This document shows, piece by piece, positions 32,650 through 40,174 of a stretch of 48,697 nt of DNA (its first letter is position 1; every line of letters starts with the position of its first letter). This stretch comes from Maccoyibacter sp900556645 (GTDB lineage: Bacteria; Bacillota; Clostridia; Lachnospirales; Lachnospiraceae), in the NCBI GenBank assembly GCA_958349535.1, contig CATWDJ010000013.1, positions 1 through 48,697 on the forward strand, read 5' to 3'. The position numbers and the translations under genes are program-made. The notes below the pieces were generated by a model. The model was not told the origin of the DNA, did not search any database, and was given only the letters and a program-made list of their open reading frames with translations.

Positions 32650-34146
32650 ATGGCTAAATATGTTATGGCACTTGATGCCGGAACAACTAGTAACAGATGT
32701 ATCTTATTCAATGAGAAGGGCGAGATGTGCTCTGTTGCTCAGAAAGAGTTTACACAGTACTTCCCAAAACCAGGCTGGGTAGAGCATGACGCAGACGAGA
32801 TTTGGGCAACACAGTATGAAGTTGCAAAACAGGCAATGGATAACATTGGTGCAACAGCTGCTGACATCGCTTCCATTGGTATCACCAATCAGCGTGAGAC
32901 CACAATTGTATGGGACAAAGCTACTGGCGAACCAGTATACCACGCAATTGTATGGCAGTGTAGAAGAACAGCAGAGTACTGCGATTCTTTGAAAGACAAA
33001 GGATTAGTTGACAAAATCAGAGAGAAAACAGGTCTTGTTATCGATGCTTACTTCTCAGGAACAAAGATCAGATGGATTTTAGAGAACGTTCCAGGTGTTA
33101 GAGCTAGAGCAGAAGCTGGCGAATTATTATTCGGTACAGTTGAGACATGGTTAATCTGGAAATTAACAAAAGGAAAAGCTCATGTAACAGATTATTCAAA
33201 CGCTTCCCGTACACTGTTATTCAACATCAACACATTACAGTGGGATGACGAAATCTTAGCAGAGTTAAATATTCCGAAATGCATGCTTCCAGAAGTTAAA
33301 CCTTCAAGCTGTGTATATGGAGAGGCAGATCCGAGCTTATTCGGTGGTCCTATCCCAATCGGTGGTGCTGCAGGTGATCAGCAGGCTGCTTTATTCGGAC
33401 AGACATGTTACAAAGCAGGTGAAGCTAAGAATACATACGGAACAGGTGCATTCTTACTTATGAACATTGGTGACAAACCAATCTTCTCTAAGAACGGCTT
33501 AGTAACAACAATCGCTTGGGGACTTGACGGAAAAGTTGAGTACGCATTAGAAGGTTCTGTATTCGTAGCAGGTGCTTCTATTCAGTGGTTACGTGACCAG
33601 TTGAAAGTTGTAGATTCTGCTCCAGATTCAGAGTACATGGCTACAAGAGTTAAAGATACCAACGGATGCTACGTTGTACCTGCTTTCACAGGTTTAGGAG
33701 CTCCATATTGGGATCAGTATGCTAGAGGTGTTATCGTTGGTTTGACACGTGGATGTAACAAGAATCACATCATCCGTGCAACAGTTGAATCTTTGGCATA
33801 TCAGGTAAATGATTTATTACAGGCTATGAAAGCTGATTCAGGAATTGAGCTTGCTGCTTTGAACGTAGATGGTGGAGCTTGTGCTAACAACTTCTTAATG
33901 CAGACACAGGCAGATATCAGTAATGTACCTGTAAATCGTCCATCTTGTGTAGAGACAACAGCTATGGGTGCTGCTTACTTGGCAGGTATCGCTGTTGGAT
34001 ACTGGAAAGACAAAGAGGACGTTATTGCTAATACATCACTTGATCGTACTTTCACACCGACTATCAGTGCTGAAGAGAGAGAGGCAAGAATCAAAGGATG
34101 GAAGAAGGCAGTTAAATGCTCCTTCGGATGGGCAAAAGAAGACTAA
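32650..34146 (+). CDS. glpK: glycerol kinase
   Basis: GlpK phosphorylates glycerol to sn-glycerol-3-phosphate with ATP and traps it in the cell. FGGY-family features are clear: ALDAGTTSNRCILFNEKGE at the N-terminus, QEFTQYFPKPGWVEHD-like text, GITNQRETTIVWD, WQCRRTAEYC, the NIG/GAAGDQQAALFGQ phosphate-binding region, NTYGTGAFLLMN and ESLAYQVNDLLQAM. The length of 498 residues is standard. It is the first gene of the glycerol operon and is followed 33 bases later by glpF. It prefers ACA, CCA and GCT/GCA codons, unlike the glycopolymer genes, a sign of high expression. Confidence 0.98.
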   Translation: MAKYVMALDAGTTSNRCILFNEKGEMCSVAQKEFTQYFPKPGWVEHDADEIWATQYEVAKQAMDNIGATAADIASIGITNQRETTIVWDKATGEPVYHAIVWQCRRTAEYCDSLKDKGLVDKIREKTGLVIDAYFSGTKIRWILENVPGVRARAEAGELLFGTVETWLIWKLTKGKAHVTDYSNASRTLLFNINTLQWDDEILAELNIPKCMLPEVKPSSCVYGEADPSLFGGPIPIGGAAGDQQAALFGQTCYKAGEAKNTYGTGAFLLMNIGDKPIFSKNGLVTTIAWGLDGKVEYALEGSVFVAGASIQWLRDQLKVVDSAPDSEYMATRVKDTNGCYVVPAFTGLGAPYWDQYARGVIVGLTRGCNKNHIIRATVESLAYQVNDLLQAMKADSGIELAALNVDGGACANNFLMQTQADISNVPVNRPSCVETTAMGAAYLAGIAVGYWKDKEDVIANTSLDRTFTPTISAEEREARIKGWKKAVKCSFGWAKED

Positions 34147-34179
34147 TTTAAAAATAGGGTATTAGAGGAGGAAACATTT

Positions 34180-34902
34180 ATGTTACCATATTTGGCGGAA
34201 TTTTTAGGAACTATGATGTTAATTATGTTAGGTGATGGCGTTTGCTGTAACGTTAACTTGAGCAAATCCGGTATGAAGGGCGGCGGAACCGTTCAGATTA
34301 CATTGGCTTGGGCAGCAGCAGTTATGGTACCTGCATTTATCTTTGGTGCAGCTTCAGGTGCATCTTTCAACCCAGCTTTAACACTTGCTTTAGCAGCTGA
34401 TGGAAGCTTTGAGTGGAGTATGGTACCTGGTTATATCATCGCACAGATCGCAGGTGGATTTGTTGGAGCAATCATTGTTTACTTAACATTCAAGAAACAG
34501 TTTGATGCAGAAGAAGACGCAGGAACAATCCTTGGAGTATTTTCCACAGGTCCTTCTATCCCAAGTACAGGATGGAACATCGTTTCTGAGACAGTTGCAA
34601 CATTCGTATTAGTATTTGCAATCAAAGGTATGGGTCAGGTTCTTACAGGAGATGGCTCTGATGCAGCAATCGGTAAATTTATCGTATTTGTAATCATCAT
34701 GTCTTGTGGTATGTCCTTCGGTGGAACTACTGGATACGCTATGAACCCAGCCCGTGACTTAGGACCTCGTCTTGCACATGCTATATTACCGATTAAGAAC
34801 AAAGGTACATCTAACTTCGCTTATGGTTTAATCGTACCTATCTTTGGACCAATCATCGGTGCATTATTAGCAGTAGGTCTTTACGCAGTAATTCCTTGGT
34901 AG
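34180..34902 (+). CDS. glpF: glycerol uptake facilitator (MIP/aquaglyceroporin)
   Basis: This six-helix channel lets glycerol diffuse across the membrane. Both NPA half-helix motifs are present: FNPA with N64 and NPARDLGPR with N189. The Asp after the second NPAR marks glycerol-conducting members rather than water-only channels. At 240 residues it is of normal length. It stands between glpK and the GlpA-like dehydrogenase, with AGAGGAGG as ribosome binding site. Kinase-driven trapping by GlpK gives uptake its direction. Confidence 0.97.
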   Translation: MLPYLAEFLGTMMLIMLGDGVCCNVNLSKSGMKGGGTVQITLAWAAAVMVPAFIFGAASGASFNPALTLALAADGSFEWSMVPGYIIAQIAGGFVGAIIVYLTFKKQFDAEEDAGTILGVFSTGPSIPSTGWNIVSETVATFVLVFAIKGMGQVLTGDGSDAAIGKFIVFVIIMSCGMSFGGTTGYAMNPARDLGPRLAHAILPIKNKGTSNFAYGLIVPIFGPIIGALLAVGLYAVIPW

Positions 34903-34953
34903 GATTGAGCGAAAGCTAAATTAAGCAAAATTAATAATATGCAATAAAGAGTT

Positions 34954-34997
34954 CGAGCAATATTGTATCCGTGTAAACCACGATAGAATATTGCTCG
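34954..34997 (+). ncRNA. intercistronic hairpin between glpF and glpA
   Basis: CGAGCAATATT and AATATTGCTCG form a perfect 11-base-pair stem; inside, CGTG pairs with CACG around the loop TAAAC. The following sequence GTCTTTTCTG is a poor U-tract, so it may be a leaky terminator or an mRNA-stabilising structure that lowers glpA relative to glpK-glpF. It ends 26 bases before the glpA start. Confidence 0.55.
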
Positions 34998-35023
34998 TCT
35001 TTTCTGAAAGGAGTAACAGACAC

Positions 35024-36460
35024 ATGTATGATGTCGTAATAATTGGAGCAGGGGTATCTGGTAGTGCAATCGCTAGAGAATTGTCACGTTACCAGGTAAA
35101 TGCTTGCGTAGTGGAAAAAGCAGAAGATGTATGTTGTGGTACATCAAAAGCAAACAGTGCTATTGTTCATGCAGGATTTGATGCAGAGAATGGTTCTCTG
35201 ATGGCTGACTTGAACGTAAAAGGAAATCTGATGATGGAAGATCTTTCTAAAGAGTTGGACTTCTCCTTTAGAAAAAATGGATCTTTGGTAATTTGTTTAC
35301 ATGAAGAAGACAGACCAAACTTAGAGGCTCTTTATGAAAGAGGCGTAAAGAACGGCGTAAAAGAGTTAAAAATCTTAGAGCATGACGAAGTTTTGGCATT
35401 AGAGCCAAACGTAACAGACGATGTTGTTGCTGCATTATATGCACCAACAGGTGGAATCGTATGTCCGTTTGAATTGAACATCGCTATGGCTGAGAACGCA
35501 GCTACCAATGGTGTTGAGTTCAGATTCAATACAGAAGTAAGAAATATTGTAAAGAAAGACGGTAGCTTCGAGTTAGTAACAAACAACGGAACTATCGCTA
35601 CAAAATGTGTTGTAAATGCAGCAGGTGTATACTCTGATGTATTCCATAACATGATGAGTTCTAAGAAGATTCATATCACACCGAGACGTGGAGATTACTG
35701 CTTGTTAGACAAGACTACAGGTGATTTTGTAGATAAGACAATCTTCCAGTTACCAGGTAAATATGGTAAAGGTGTATTAGTTTCTCCTACAATCCATGGA
35801 AATACAATCGTAGGACCGACTGCTATTGATATTGAAAATAAAGAAGGAACCAATACTACACAGGAAGGAATTGACGAGTTAATCAACAAAGCTGGTTCAA
35901 CTGTAAAAGGTTTACCAATTCGTCAGGTTATCACTTCTTTTGCAGGACTTCGTGCACATGAGGACAACCATGAGTTCGTAATCGGTGAAGTAGACGAAGC
36001 ACCGGGATTCTTTGATGCTGCTGGTATCGAGTCTCCAGGTCTGACAAGTTCACCGGCTATCGGCGTTCTTGTTGCAGGAATGTTAAAGGATAAATTAAAC
36101 TTACAGGAAGATCCAAACTTCGTTGGAACAAGAAAAGGTGTTACACATCTGAACTCTTGTACAAAAGAAGAGAGAGATGCCTTGATTAAAGAGAATCCGG
36201 CTTATGGAAGTATCGTATGCCGTTGTGAAATGATTACAGAGGGAGAAATCCTGGATGCAATCCACAGACCATTGGGAGCTACTACATTAGATGGTATCAA
36301 ACGTCGTACACGTGCTGGTATGGGACGTTGTCAGGCTGGTTTCTGTTCACCAAGACAGATTGAGATTCTTGCAAGAGAATTAGGCGTAGATCAGTCAGAA
36401 ATTAGAAAATCTGGACGTGATTCCAAGTTCATCGTTGGAACCCCGAAAGACAGATTATAA
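35024..36460 (+). CDS. glpA: GlpA-like FAD-dependent glycerol-3-phosphate dehydrogenase with BFD [2Fe-2S] domain
   Basis: This probably oxidises glycerol-3-phosphate to dihydroxyacetone phosphate. The 478-residue protein begins YDVVIIGAGVSGSAIARELS (FAD-binding GxGxxG). It has a DAO-type oxidase core (NSAIVHAGFDA, PRRGDYCLLDK, GLRAHED) and ends in a bacterioferritin-associated ferredoxin-like domain with C399-x-C401 and C436-x4-C441, the CxC...CxxxxC pattern of a [2Fe-2S] site. I chose the ATG at 35024 because AAAGGAG precedes it; the longer frame begins at an upstream TTG inside the hairpin's 3' arm. The next gene, a second flavoprotein, follows by 13 bases. Confidence 0.92.
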   Translation: MYDVVIIGAGVSGSAIARELSRYQVNACVVEKAEDVCCGTSKANSAIVHAGFDAENGSLMADLNVKGNLMMEDLSKELDFSFRKNGSLVICLHEEDRPNLEALYERGVKNGVKELKILEHDEVLALEPNVTDDVVAALYAPTGGIVCPFELNIAMAENAATNGVEFRFNTEVRNIVKKDGSFELVTNNGTIATKCVVNAAGVYSDVFHNMMSSKKIHITPRRGDYCLLDKTTGDFVDKTIFQLPGKYGKGVLVSPTIHGNTIVGPTAIDIENKEGTNTTQEGIDELINKAGSTVKGLPIRQVITSFAGLRAHEDNHEFVIGEVDEAPGFFDAAGIESPGLTSSPAIGVLVAGMLKDKLNLQEDPNFVGTRKGVTHLNSCTKEERDALIKENPAYGSIVCRCEMITEGEILDAIHRPLGATTLDGIKRRTRAGMGRCQAGFCSPRQIEILARELGVDQSEIRKSGRDSKFIVGTPKDRL

Positions 36461-36473
36461 GGAGGAAGAACAG

Positions 36474-37742
36474 ATGAAAGCATATGACGTGATTATCATT
36501 GGTGGTGGTCCTGCAGGTTTAGCAGCAGCAGCATCAGCAAGAAGAAATGGTGTCGAGAGCATCTTGATTTTAGAGCGTGACCGTGAATTAGGCGGTATCT
36601 TAAATCAGTGTATCCATAATGGTTTCGGTCTTCATACTTTCAAAGAAGAGTTAACAGGACCGGAGTACGCTAGACGTTTCATTGATCAGGTAGAGGAACT
36701 TGGAATCGAGTACAAGTTAAATACTATGGTTATGGACATCAGTGCAGACAAAGTAATTACTGCAATGAACCGTGAAGAAGGTATGTTTGAACTTCAGGCA
36801 AAAGCAGTTATTTTAGCAATGGGATGTAGAGAGCGTTCCAAAGGTGCGTTAAATATTCCTGGTTACAGACCAGCTGGTATCTACTCAGCAGGTACTGCAC
36901 AGAGACTTGTAAATATCGAAGGCTTTATGCCAGGTCGTGAAGTAGTTATTTTAGGTTCCGGTGATATCGGACTTATCATGGCTAGACGTATGACATTCGA
37001 AGGTGCAAAAGTTAAAGTTGTAGCTGAGTTAATGCCATATTCAGGTGGTTTGAAACGTAACATCGTTCAGTGTCTGAATGACTATGATATTCCTTTGAAA
37101 CTGAGCCATACCGTTGTAGATATCAAAGGTAAAGAAAGAGTAGAAGGAATTACAATCGCAGAGGTTGGTCCAGACAGAAGACCTATCCCTGGAACAGAAG
37201 AGTATTATCCATGTGATACATTACTTCTTTCCTGTGGTTTGATTCCAGAGAACGATATCTCCAGAGGAGCAGGCATCGAAATGAGCCCAATTACTTCCGG
37301 AGCTGTTGTAAATGAAAGCTTAGAGACAAATATCGAAGGTGTATTTGCTTGTGGTAACGTACTTCACGTACATGACTTAGTAGATTTCGTATCCGAAGAG
37401 GCTGCTATGGCTGGTAAATCTGCTGCTGATTATGTTCAGGGCAAGATTAACAGAGATACTAAGACACCGGATGTTAAGATTGTGGCTACAGATGGTGTTC
37501 GTTACACAGTACCAAGCGTTATCAATGTAGATCGTATGGATGGAGATTCTATCGTAAGATTCCGTGTTGGTGATGTTTACAAAAACCACTATGTAAGCGT
37601 TTACTTAAATGACGAGCGTGTATTACATAGAAAGAAACAGGTTATGGCACCAGGTGAGATGGAGAACGTTGTTCTTAAGAAAGATCAGTTGGCTGCAGTT
37701 GATGGCCTGAATACCATTACAGTAAAACTTGAGGAGGCGTAA
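36474..37742 (+). CDS. NAD(P)/FAD-dependent oxidoreductase, GlpB-like partner
   Basis: The 422-residue flavoprotein has the FAD-binding YDVIIIGGGPAGLAAAASAR at its N-terminus, AVILAMGCRERSKGALNIPG, a second dinucleotide-binding site in REVVILGSGDIGLIMARRMT, and GVFACGNVLHVHDLVDFV near the C-terminus. It would pass electrons from the GlpA-like subunit to NAD(P) or another carrier. The fold is pyridine nucleotide-disulfide-oxidoreductase-like, without a visible CxxC redox disulfide. GGAGGAAG before the ATG at 36474 fixes the start. It is 13 bases after glpA and 2 bases before the DUF1667 gene. Confidence 0.92.
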   Translation: MKAYDVIIIGGGPAGLAAAASARRNGVESILILERDRELGGILNQCIHNGFGLHTFKEELTGPEYARRFIDQVEELGIEYKLNTMVMDISADKVITAMNREEGMFELQAKAVILAMGCRERSKGALNIPGYRPAGIYSAGTAQRLVNIEGFMPGREVVILGSGDIGLIMARRMTFEGAKVKVVAELMPYSGGLKRNIVQCLNDYDIPLKLSHTVVDIKGKERVEGITIAEVGPDRRPIPGTEEYYPCDTLLLSCGLIPENDISRGAGIEMSPITSGAVVNESLETNIEGVFACGNVLHVHDLVDFVSEEAAMAGKSAADYVQGKINRDTKTPDVKIVATDGVRYTVPSVINVDRMDGDSIVRFRVGDVYKNHYVSVYLNDERVLHRKKQVMAPGEMENVVLKKDQLAAVDGLNTITVKLEEA

Positions 37743-37744
37743 GA

Positions 37745-38110
37745 ATGGAAACAATTAATTTAACATGTATCGGATGTCCGATGGGTTGTCCTCTTACTGT
37801 AACCATGGAGAATGGCGAAGTTAAGGATGTAACAGGAAATACTTGTAAACGTGGAGATGATTACGCTAGAAAAGAAGTAACAAATCCTACAAGAATTGTT
37901 ACAAGTACTGTAATCTGCGAAGGCGGTAAAATTGATGCTGTATCTGTTAAAACAAAATCAGATATTCCAAAAGGAAAAATCTTTGATGTATGTAGTGCAT
38001 TAAAGGGTGTATCTGTACCGGCTCCAGTTAAAATCGGTGATGTTATCATCAAAGATGTTGCAGGAACAGGCGTAGACATCATTGCTACAAAACAGGTAGA
38101 TAAAGCTTAA
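37745..38110 (+). CDS. DUF1667 cysteine-rich protein of the glycerol dehydrogenase set
   Basis: This 121-residue protein has C8-x2-C11-x3-C15 and C34, followed by KRGDDYARKEVTNPTRIVTSTV, which is characteristic of DUF1667. The cysteine layout recalls the iron-sulfur or metal site of molybdopterin oxidoreductase N-termini. DUF1667 genes commonly follow the GlpA-like and GlpB-like flavoproteins in anaerobic Firmicutes, where they probably form a third subunit in place of the membrane GlpC. No membrane segment is present. A terminator follows. Confidence 0.92.
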   Translation: METINLTCIGCPMGCPLTVTMENGEVKDVTGNTCKRGDDYARKEVTNPTRIVTSTVICEGGKIDAVSVKTKSDIPKGKIFDVCSALKGVSVPAPVKIGDVIIKDVAGTGVDIIATKQVDKA

Positions 38111-38127
38111 TTGCTATGAAAAAGGAC

Positions 38128-38163
38128 AAAGAGGTGTATCCCTTGTGGATATGCCTCTTTTTT
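38128..38163 (+). terminator. intrinsic terminator of the glycerol operon
   Basis: A 14-base-pair stem with two G-T wobbles (arms AAAGAGGTGTATCC and GGATATGCCTCTTT), a 5-base loop and a T run follow the DUF1667 stop. Confidence 0.85.
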
Positions 38164-38171
38164 GTTATACT
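38143..38171 (+). promoter_or_regulatory. sigma-A promoter embedded in the terminator
   Basis: TTGTGG (38143-38148), a 17-base spacer and TATACT (38166-38171). The -35 box occupies the loop and 3' arm of the terminator hairpin. It would start the EamA transporter transcript near 38178. Confidence 0.6.
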
Positions 38172-38215
38172 ATTCGTCAGATGTAAAGGTTTTGAAAAAG
38201 AGAGGAAGAAATACA

Positions 38216-39151
38216 ATGCAGAGTTTTAAGTGGAAAAATACGGTGATATTGCTTTTGGCAGCTTTTATTTGGGGTGTGGCATTTGTGGCACAGAGCGTAG
38301 GAATGGATTATATCGAGCCTTTCACTTTCAACGGAATCCGTTGCATTATTGGAAGTCTGGTTCTGGTACCCTGTATTTTTTTATTTGATACTTTAAAGAA
38401 AAAGGAAGGGGGATCACAGGATCCCTTGGATAGAAAAGTTTTATGGAAAGCAGGAATCCTATGTGGAATTGTTTTGTTTGTGGCAACCAATGCCCAGCAA
38501 ATCGGCTTACAGTATACCAGTGCCGGAAAGGCAGGATTTATTACAGCTTTGTATATTGTATTTGTTCCGATTATCGGGATTTTTTTGAAAAAGAAGTGTA
38601 ACTGGAATGTCTGGCTCAGCGTGGTAATTGCCTTAGTAGGATTTTATCTGTTGAGTATTACGGAGGGAATCTCTCTTTCAAAAGGCGATTTCTATGTGCT
38701 TATCTGTGCCTTGGTGTTTCCCTTTCATATCTGGTTGGTAAATTATTATGCACCGAAAGTAGATGGAGTGCGTTTGTCCTGTATTCAATTTTTGGTATGC
38801 GGAGTACTTTCTCTGATTTGCATGGCATTTTTGGAAACACCAAAAATGGGGAATATTATAAATGCGTGGGCACCGATTCTCTATGCAGGTGTTCTTTCCT
38901 GCGGAGTGGCATATACATTGCAGATTATAGGGCAAAAGGATTTTAATCCCACCATTGCCTCATTGTTGATGAGTTTTGAATCTGTTTTTTCCGTGTTGGC
39001 CGGATGGTTGCTTTTGGGACAGGCTTTAACCGTACGGGAAATCAGCGGATGTGTATTGATTTTTGCCGGAGTGATATTGGCACAGTTACCGGTTAAGGAA
39101 CGGATAAAAAATAAGAAAACCACCTTGCAAGAAGGGGACAGTATGGTATAA
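38216..39151 (+). CDS. DMT-superfamily (EamA) transporter
   Basis: The 311-residue membrane protein consists of two EamA halves, about ten membrane segments in all. Marks include ILLLAAFIWGVAFVAQSVGMDYIEPFTFNGIR in the first half (split here into consecutive motifs ILLLAAFIWG, VAFVAQSVG, FTFNGIR) and TIASLLMSFESVFSVLAGWL in the second. Such proteins export amino acids, metabolites or toxins; the substrate is unknown. I chose the ATG at 38216 because AGAGGAAG lies ahead of it and the promoter leaves only this start downstream. It ends 46 bases before a microprotein gene. Confidence 0.92.
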   Translation: MQSFKWKNTVILLLAAFIWGVAFVAQSVGMDYIEPFTFNGIRCIIGSLVLVPCIFLFDTLKKKEGGSQDPLDRKVLWKAGILCGIVLFVATNAQQIGLQYTSAGKAGFITALYIVFVPIIGIFLKKKCNWNVWLSVVIALVGFYLLSITEGISLSKGDFYVLICALVFPFHIWLVNYYAPKVDGVRLSCIQFLVCGVLSLICMAFLETPKMGNIINAWAPILYAGVLSCGVAYTLQIIGQKDFNPTIASLLMSFESVFSVLAGWLLLGQALTVREISGCVLIFAGVILAQLPVKERIKNKKTTLQEGDSMV

Positions 39152-39197
39152 TCATTCTTAGATATGTAGTCAATAAAAAGAATGGATGGGATGATAT

Positions 39198-39332
39198 ATG
39201 AGTGAAAGCGGATTTTTAATTTTCTTCGGAGCAATTATTTTTATTGTAATTATTGCAGCGGTCATCGCAGTGGTTTCAGCGGTATCCGGTGCGGCGGCAG
39301 CCATTGTGGATGAAGAAGAGGAAGAAGAATAA
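39198..39332 (+). CDS. 44-residue membrane microprotein with acidic tail
   Basis: An ATG with GGATGGGATG just upstream opens a 44-codon frame. It encodes a short polar N-terminus (MSESG), one long hydrophobic helix (~6-37) rich in Ile, Val, Ala and Phe, and a tail of Asp followed by six Glu. The family is not recognised. It stands between the EamA transporter and a terminator, probably in the same transcript, and may be a small membrane partner of that transporter. The clear ribosome binding site and the balanced helix-tail design support a real gene. Confidence 0.6.
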   Translation: MSESGFLIFFGAIIFIVIIAAVIAVVSAVSGAAAAIVDEEEEEE

Positions 39333-39339
39333 GAAATAT

Positions 39340-39372
39340 AAAAAGGTTTGAGGGCTAGCTCAAACCTTTTTT
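39340..39372. terminator. bidirectional intrinsic terminator
   Basis: A perfect stem of 13 pairs (arms AAAAAGGTTTGAG and CTCAAACCTTTTT) with loop GGCTAG. A-rich and T-rich flanks let it act for the microprotein on the plus strand and for the convergent cheC on the minus strand. Confidence 0.88.
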
Positions 39373-39388
39373 CTATAAAATCAATGCT

Positions 39389-40012
39389 TTAATATTGGAT
39401 TCCCAATTTGTCAAAGAGTTTCATCAAAGACTGAATTTCCAAAATTAAAATCATACTACTGCGAATCTCTGTATTTGCAACCCGAAGCTTTTCATCAATA
39501 AAAAGCACCTGTTTTCCCAGAGAAGAAAAATTGGAGGATGGGATGGTCAAAATATTGCCTACGGTGTCCATATAATCACTTGGCGGACTGATGTTAATAA
39601 ACAAATCCGTCATTTTTGCCAGAGAATTGATATATGCGGCAGTTGTGATATTGCTGCTTTCCCGAAGTACGGATAAATCCATCTCTTCAATATCTTTCAA
39701 GTCCGTTATTTCCTTCGGATAAAAAGTATTAATCAGTTTGCTGGCAAAATCCTTCTGCATAACCTGAAGCATCATTCCTTCTATATCCCCTTCCAGAAAT
39801 ACGCTCATACCCAGTGCAAGGGAATCAGCACCGCCCAGATATTGGGATACCTGAGAAAAATCAATCAGACGAATGTTTGGAATCTCGATATCCACCGGAG
39901 TATTTAAAAGGGTAGCAAGGGCAGTGGCAGCATTTCCCGAGCCGATATTGCCGATTTCTTTGAGAACATCTAAATGTGCAGCGTTTAAATCCCGTAAATT
40001 ATGTATGGACAT
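39389..40012 (-). CDS. cheC: CheC-family phosphatase
   Basis: CheC-type proteins dephosphorylate CheY-P and related response regulators. Both active-site motifs of the family (D/S-x3-E-x2-N-x22-P) are intact: D15, E19, N22, P45 in the N-terminal half, and a second S-x3-E-x2-N-x22-P set in SVLRESSNITTAAYINSL...ISPP in the C-terminal half. The 207-residue length is normal. The reverse-strand ribosome binding site AAGGAGG is 8 bases from the ATG. No other chemotaxis or flagellar gene is in the window, so it acts on a partner encoded elsewhere. It diverges from the RND pump. Confidence 0.92.
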   Translation of the reverse strand: MSIHNLRDLNAAHLDVLKEIGNIGSGNAATALATLLNTPVDIEIPNIRLIDFSQVSQYLGGADSLALGMSVFLEGDIEGMMLQVMQKDFASKLINTFYPKEITDLKDIEEMDLSVLRESSNITTAAYINSLAKMTDLFINISPPSDYMDTVGNILTIPSSNFSSLGKQVLFIDEKLRVANTEIRSSMILILEIQSLMKLFDKLGIQY

Positions 40013-40048
40013 AGGCGAATCCTCCTTAGTAAAATATCATTTTTATTT

Positions 40049-40077
40049 ATTATACCAATGAAATCGGGATTAATCTA
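40049..40077 (-). promoter_or_regulatory. promoter of cheC
   Basis: On the minus strand TATAAT (40054 to 40049) is preceded by TGG, an extended -10. The -35 position at 17 bases (TAGATT) is weak. Confidence 0.5.
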
Positions 40078-40105
40078 CGGAAAATCTAAAAAATAAAAAA
40101 ATTTC

Positions 40106-40134
40106 TTGTAGGGAATATAAGTATCCTGTAAAAT
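40106..40134 (+). promoter_or_regulatory. promoter of the RND pump
   Basis: TTGTAG (40106-40111), a 17-base spacer and TAAAAT (40129-40134). The -10 box overlaps the in-frame ATG at 40133, so translation must start further downstream. Confidence 0.55.
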
Positions 40135-40174
40135 GAAGAAAAAGGACGTACTTTGGAAAATAGGAGGACAAAGC

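Noticed and set aside
40133..40174. N-terminal extension of the RND pump from ATG 40133
   Set aside because: The ATG overlaps the likely -10 box, while the GTG at 40175 has AGGAGG 8 bases ahead.
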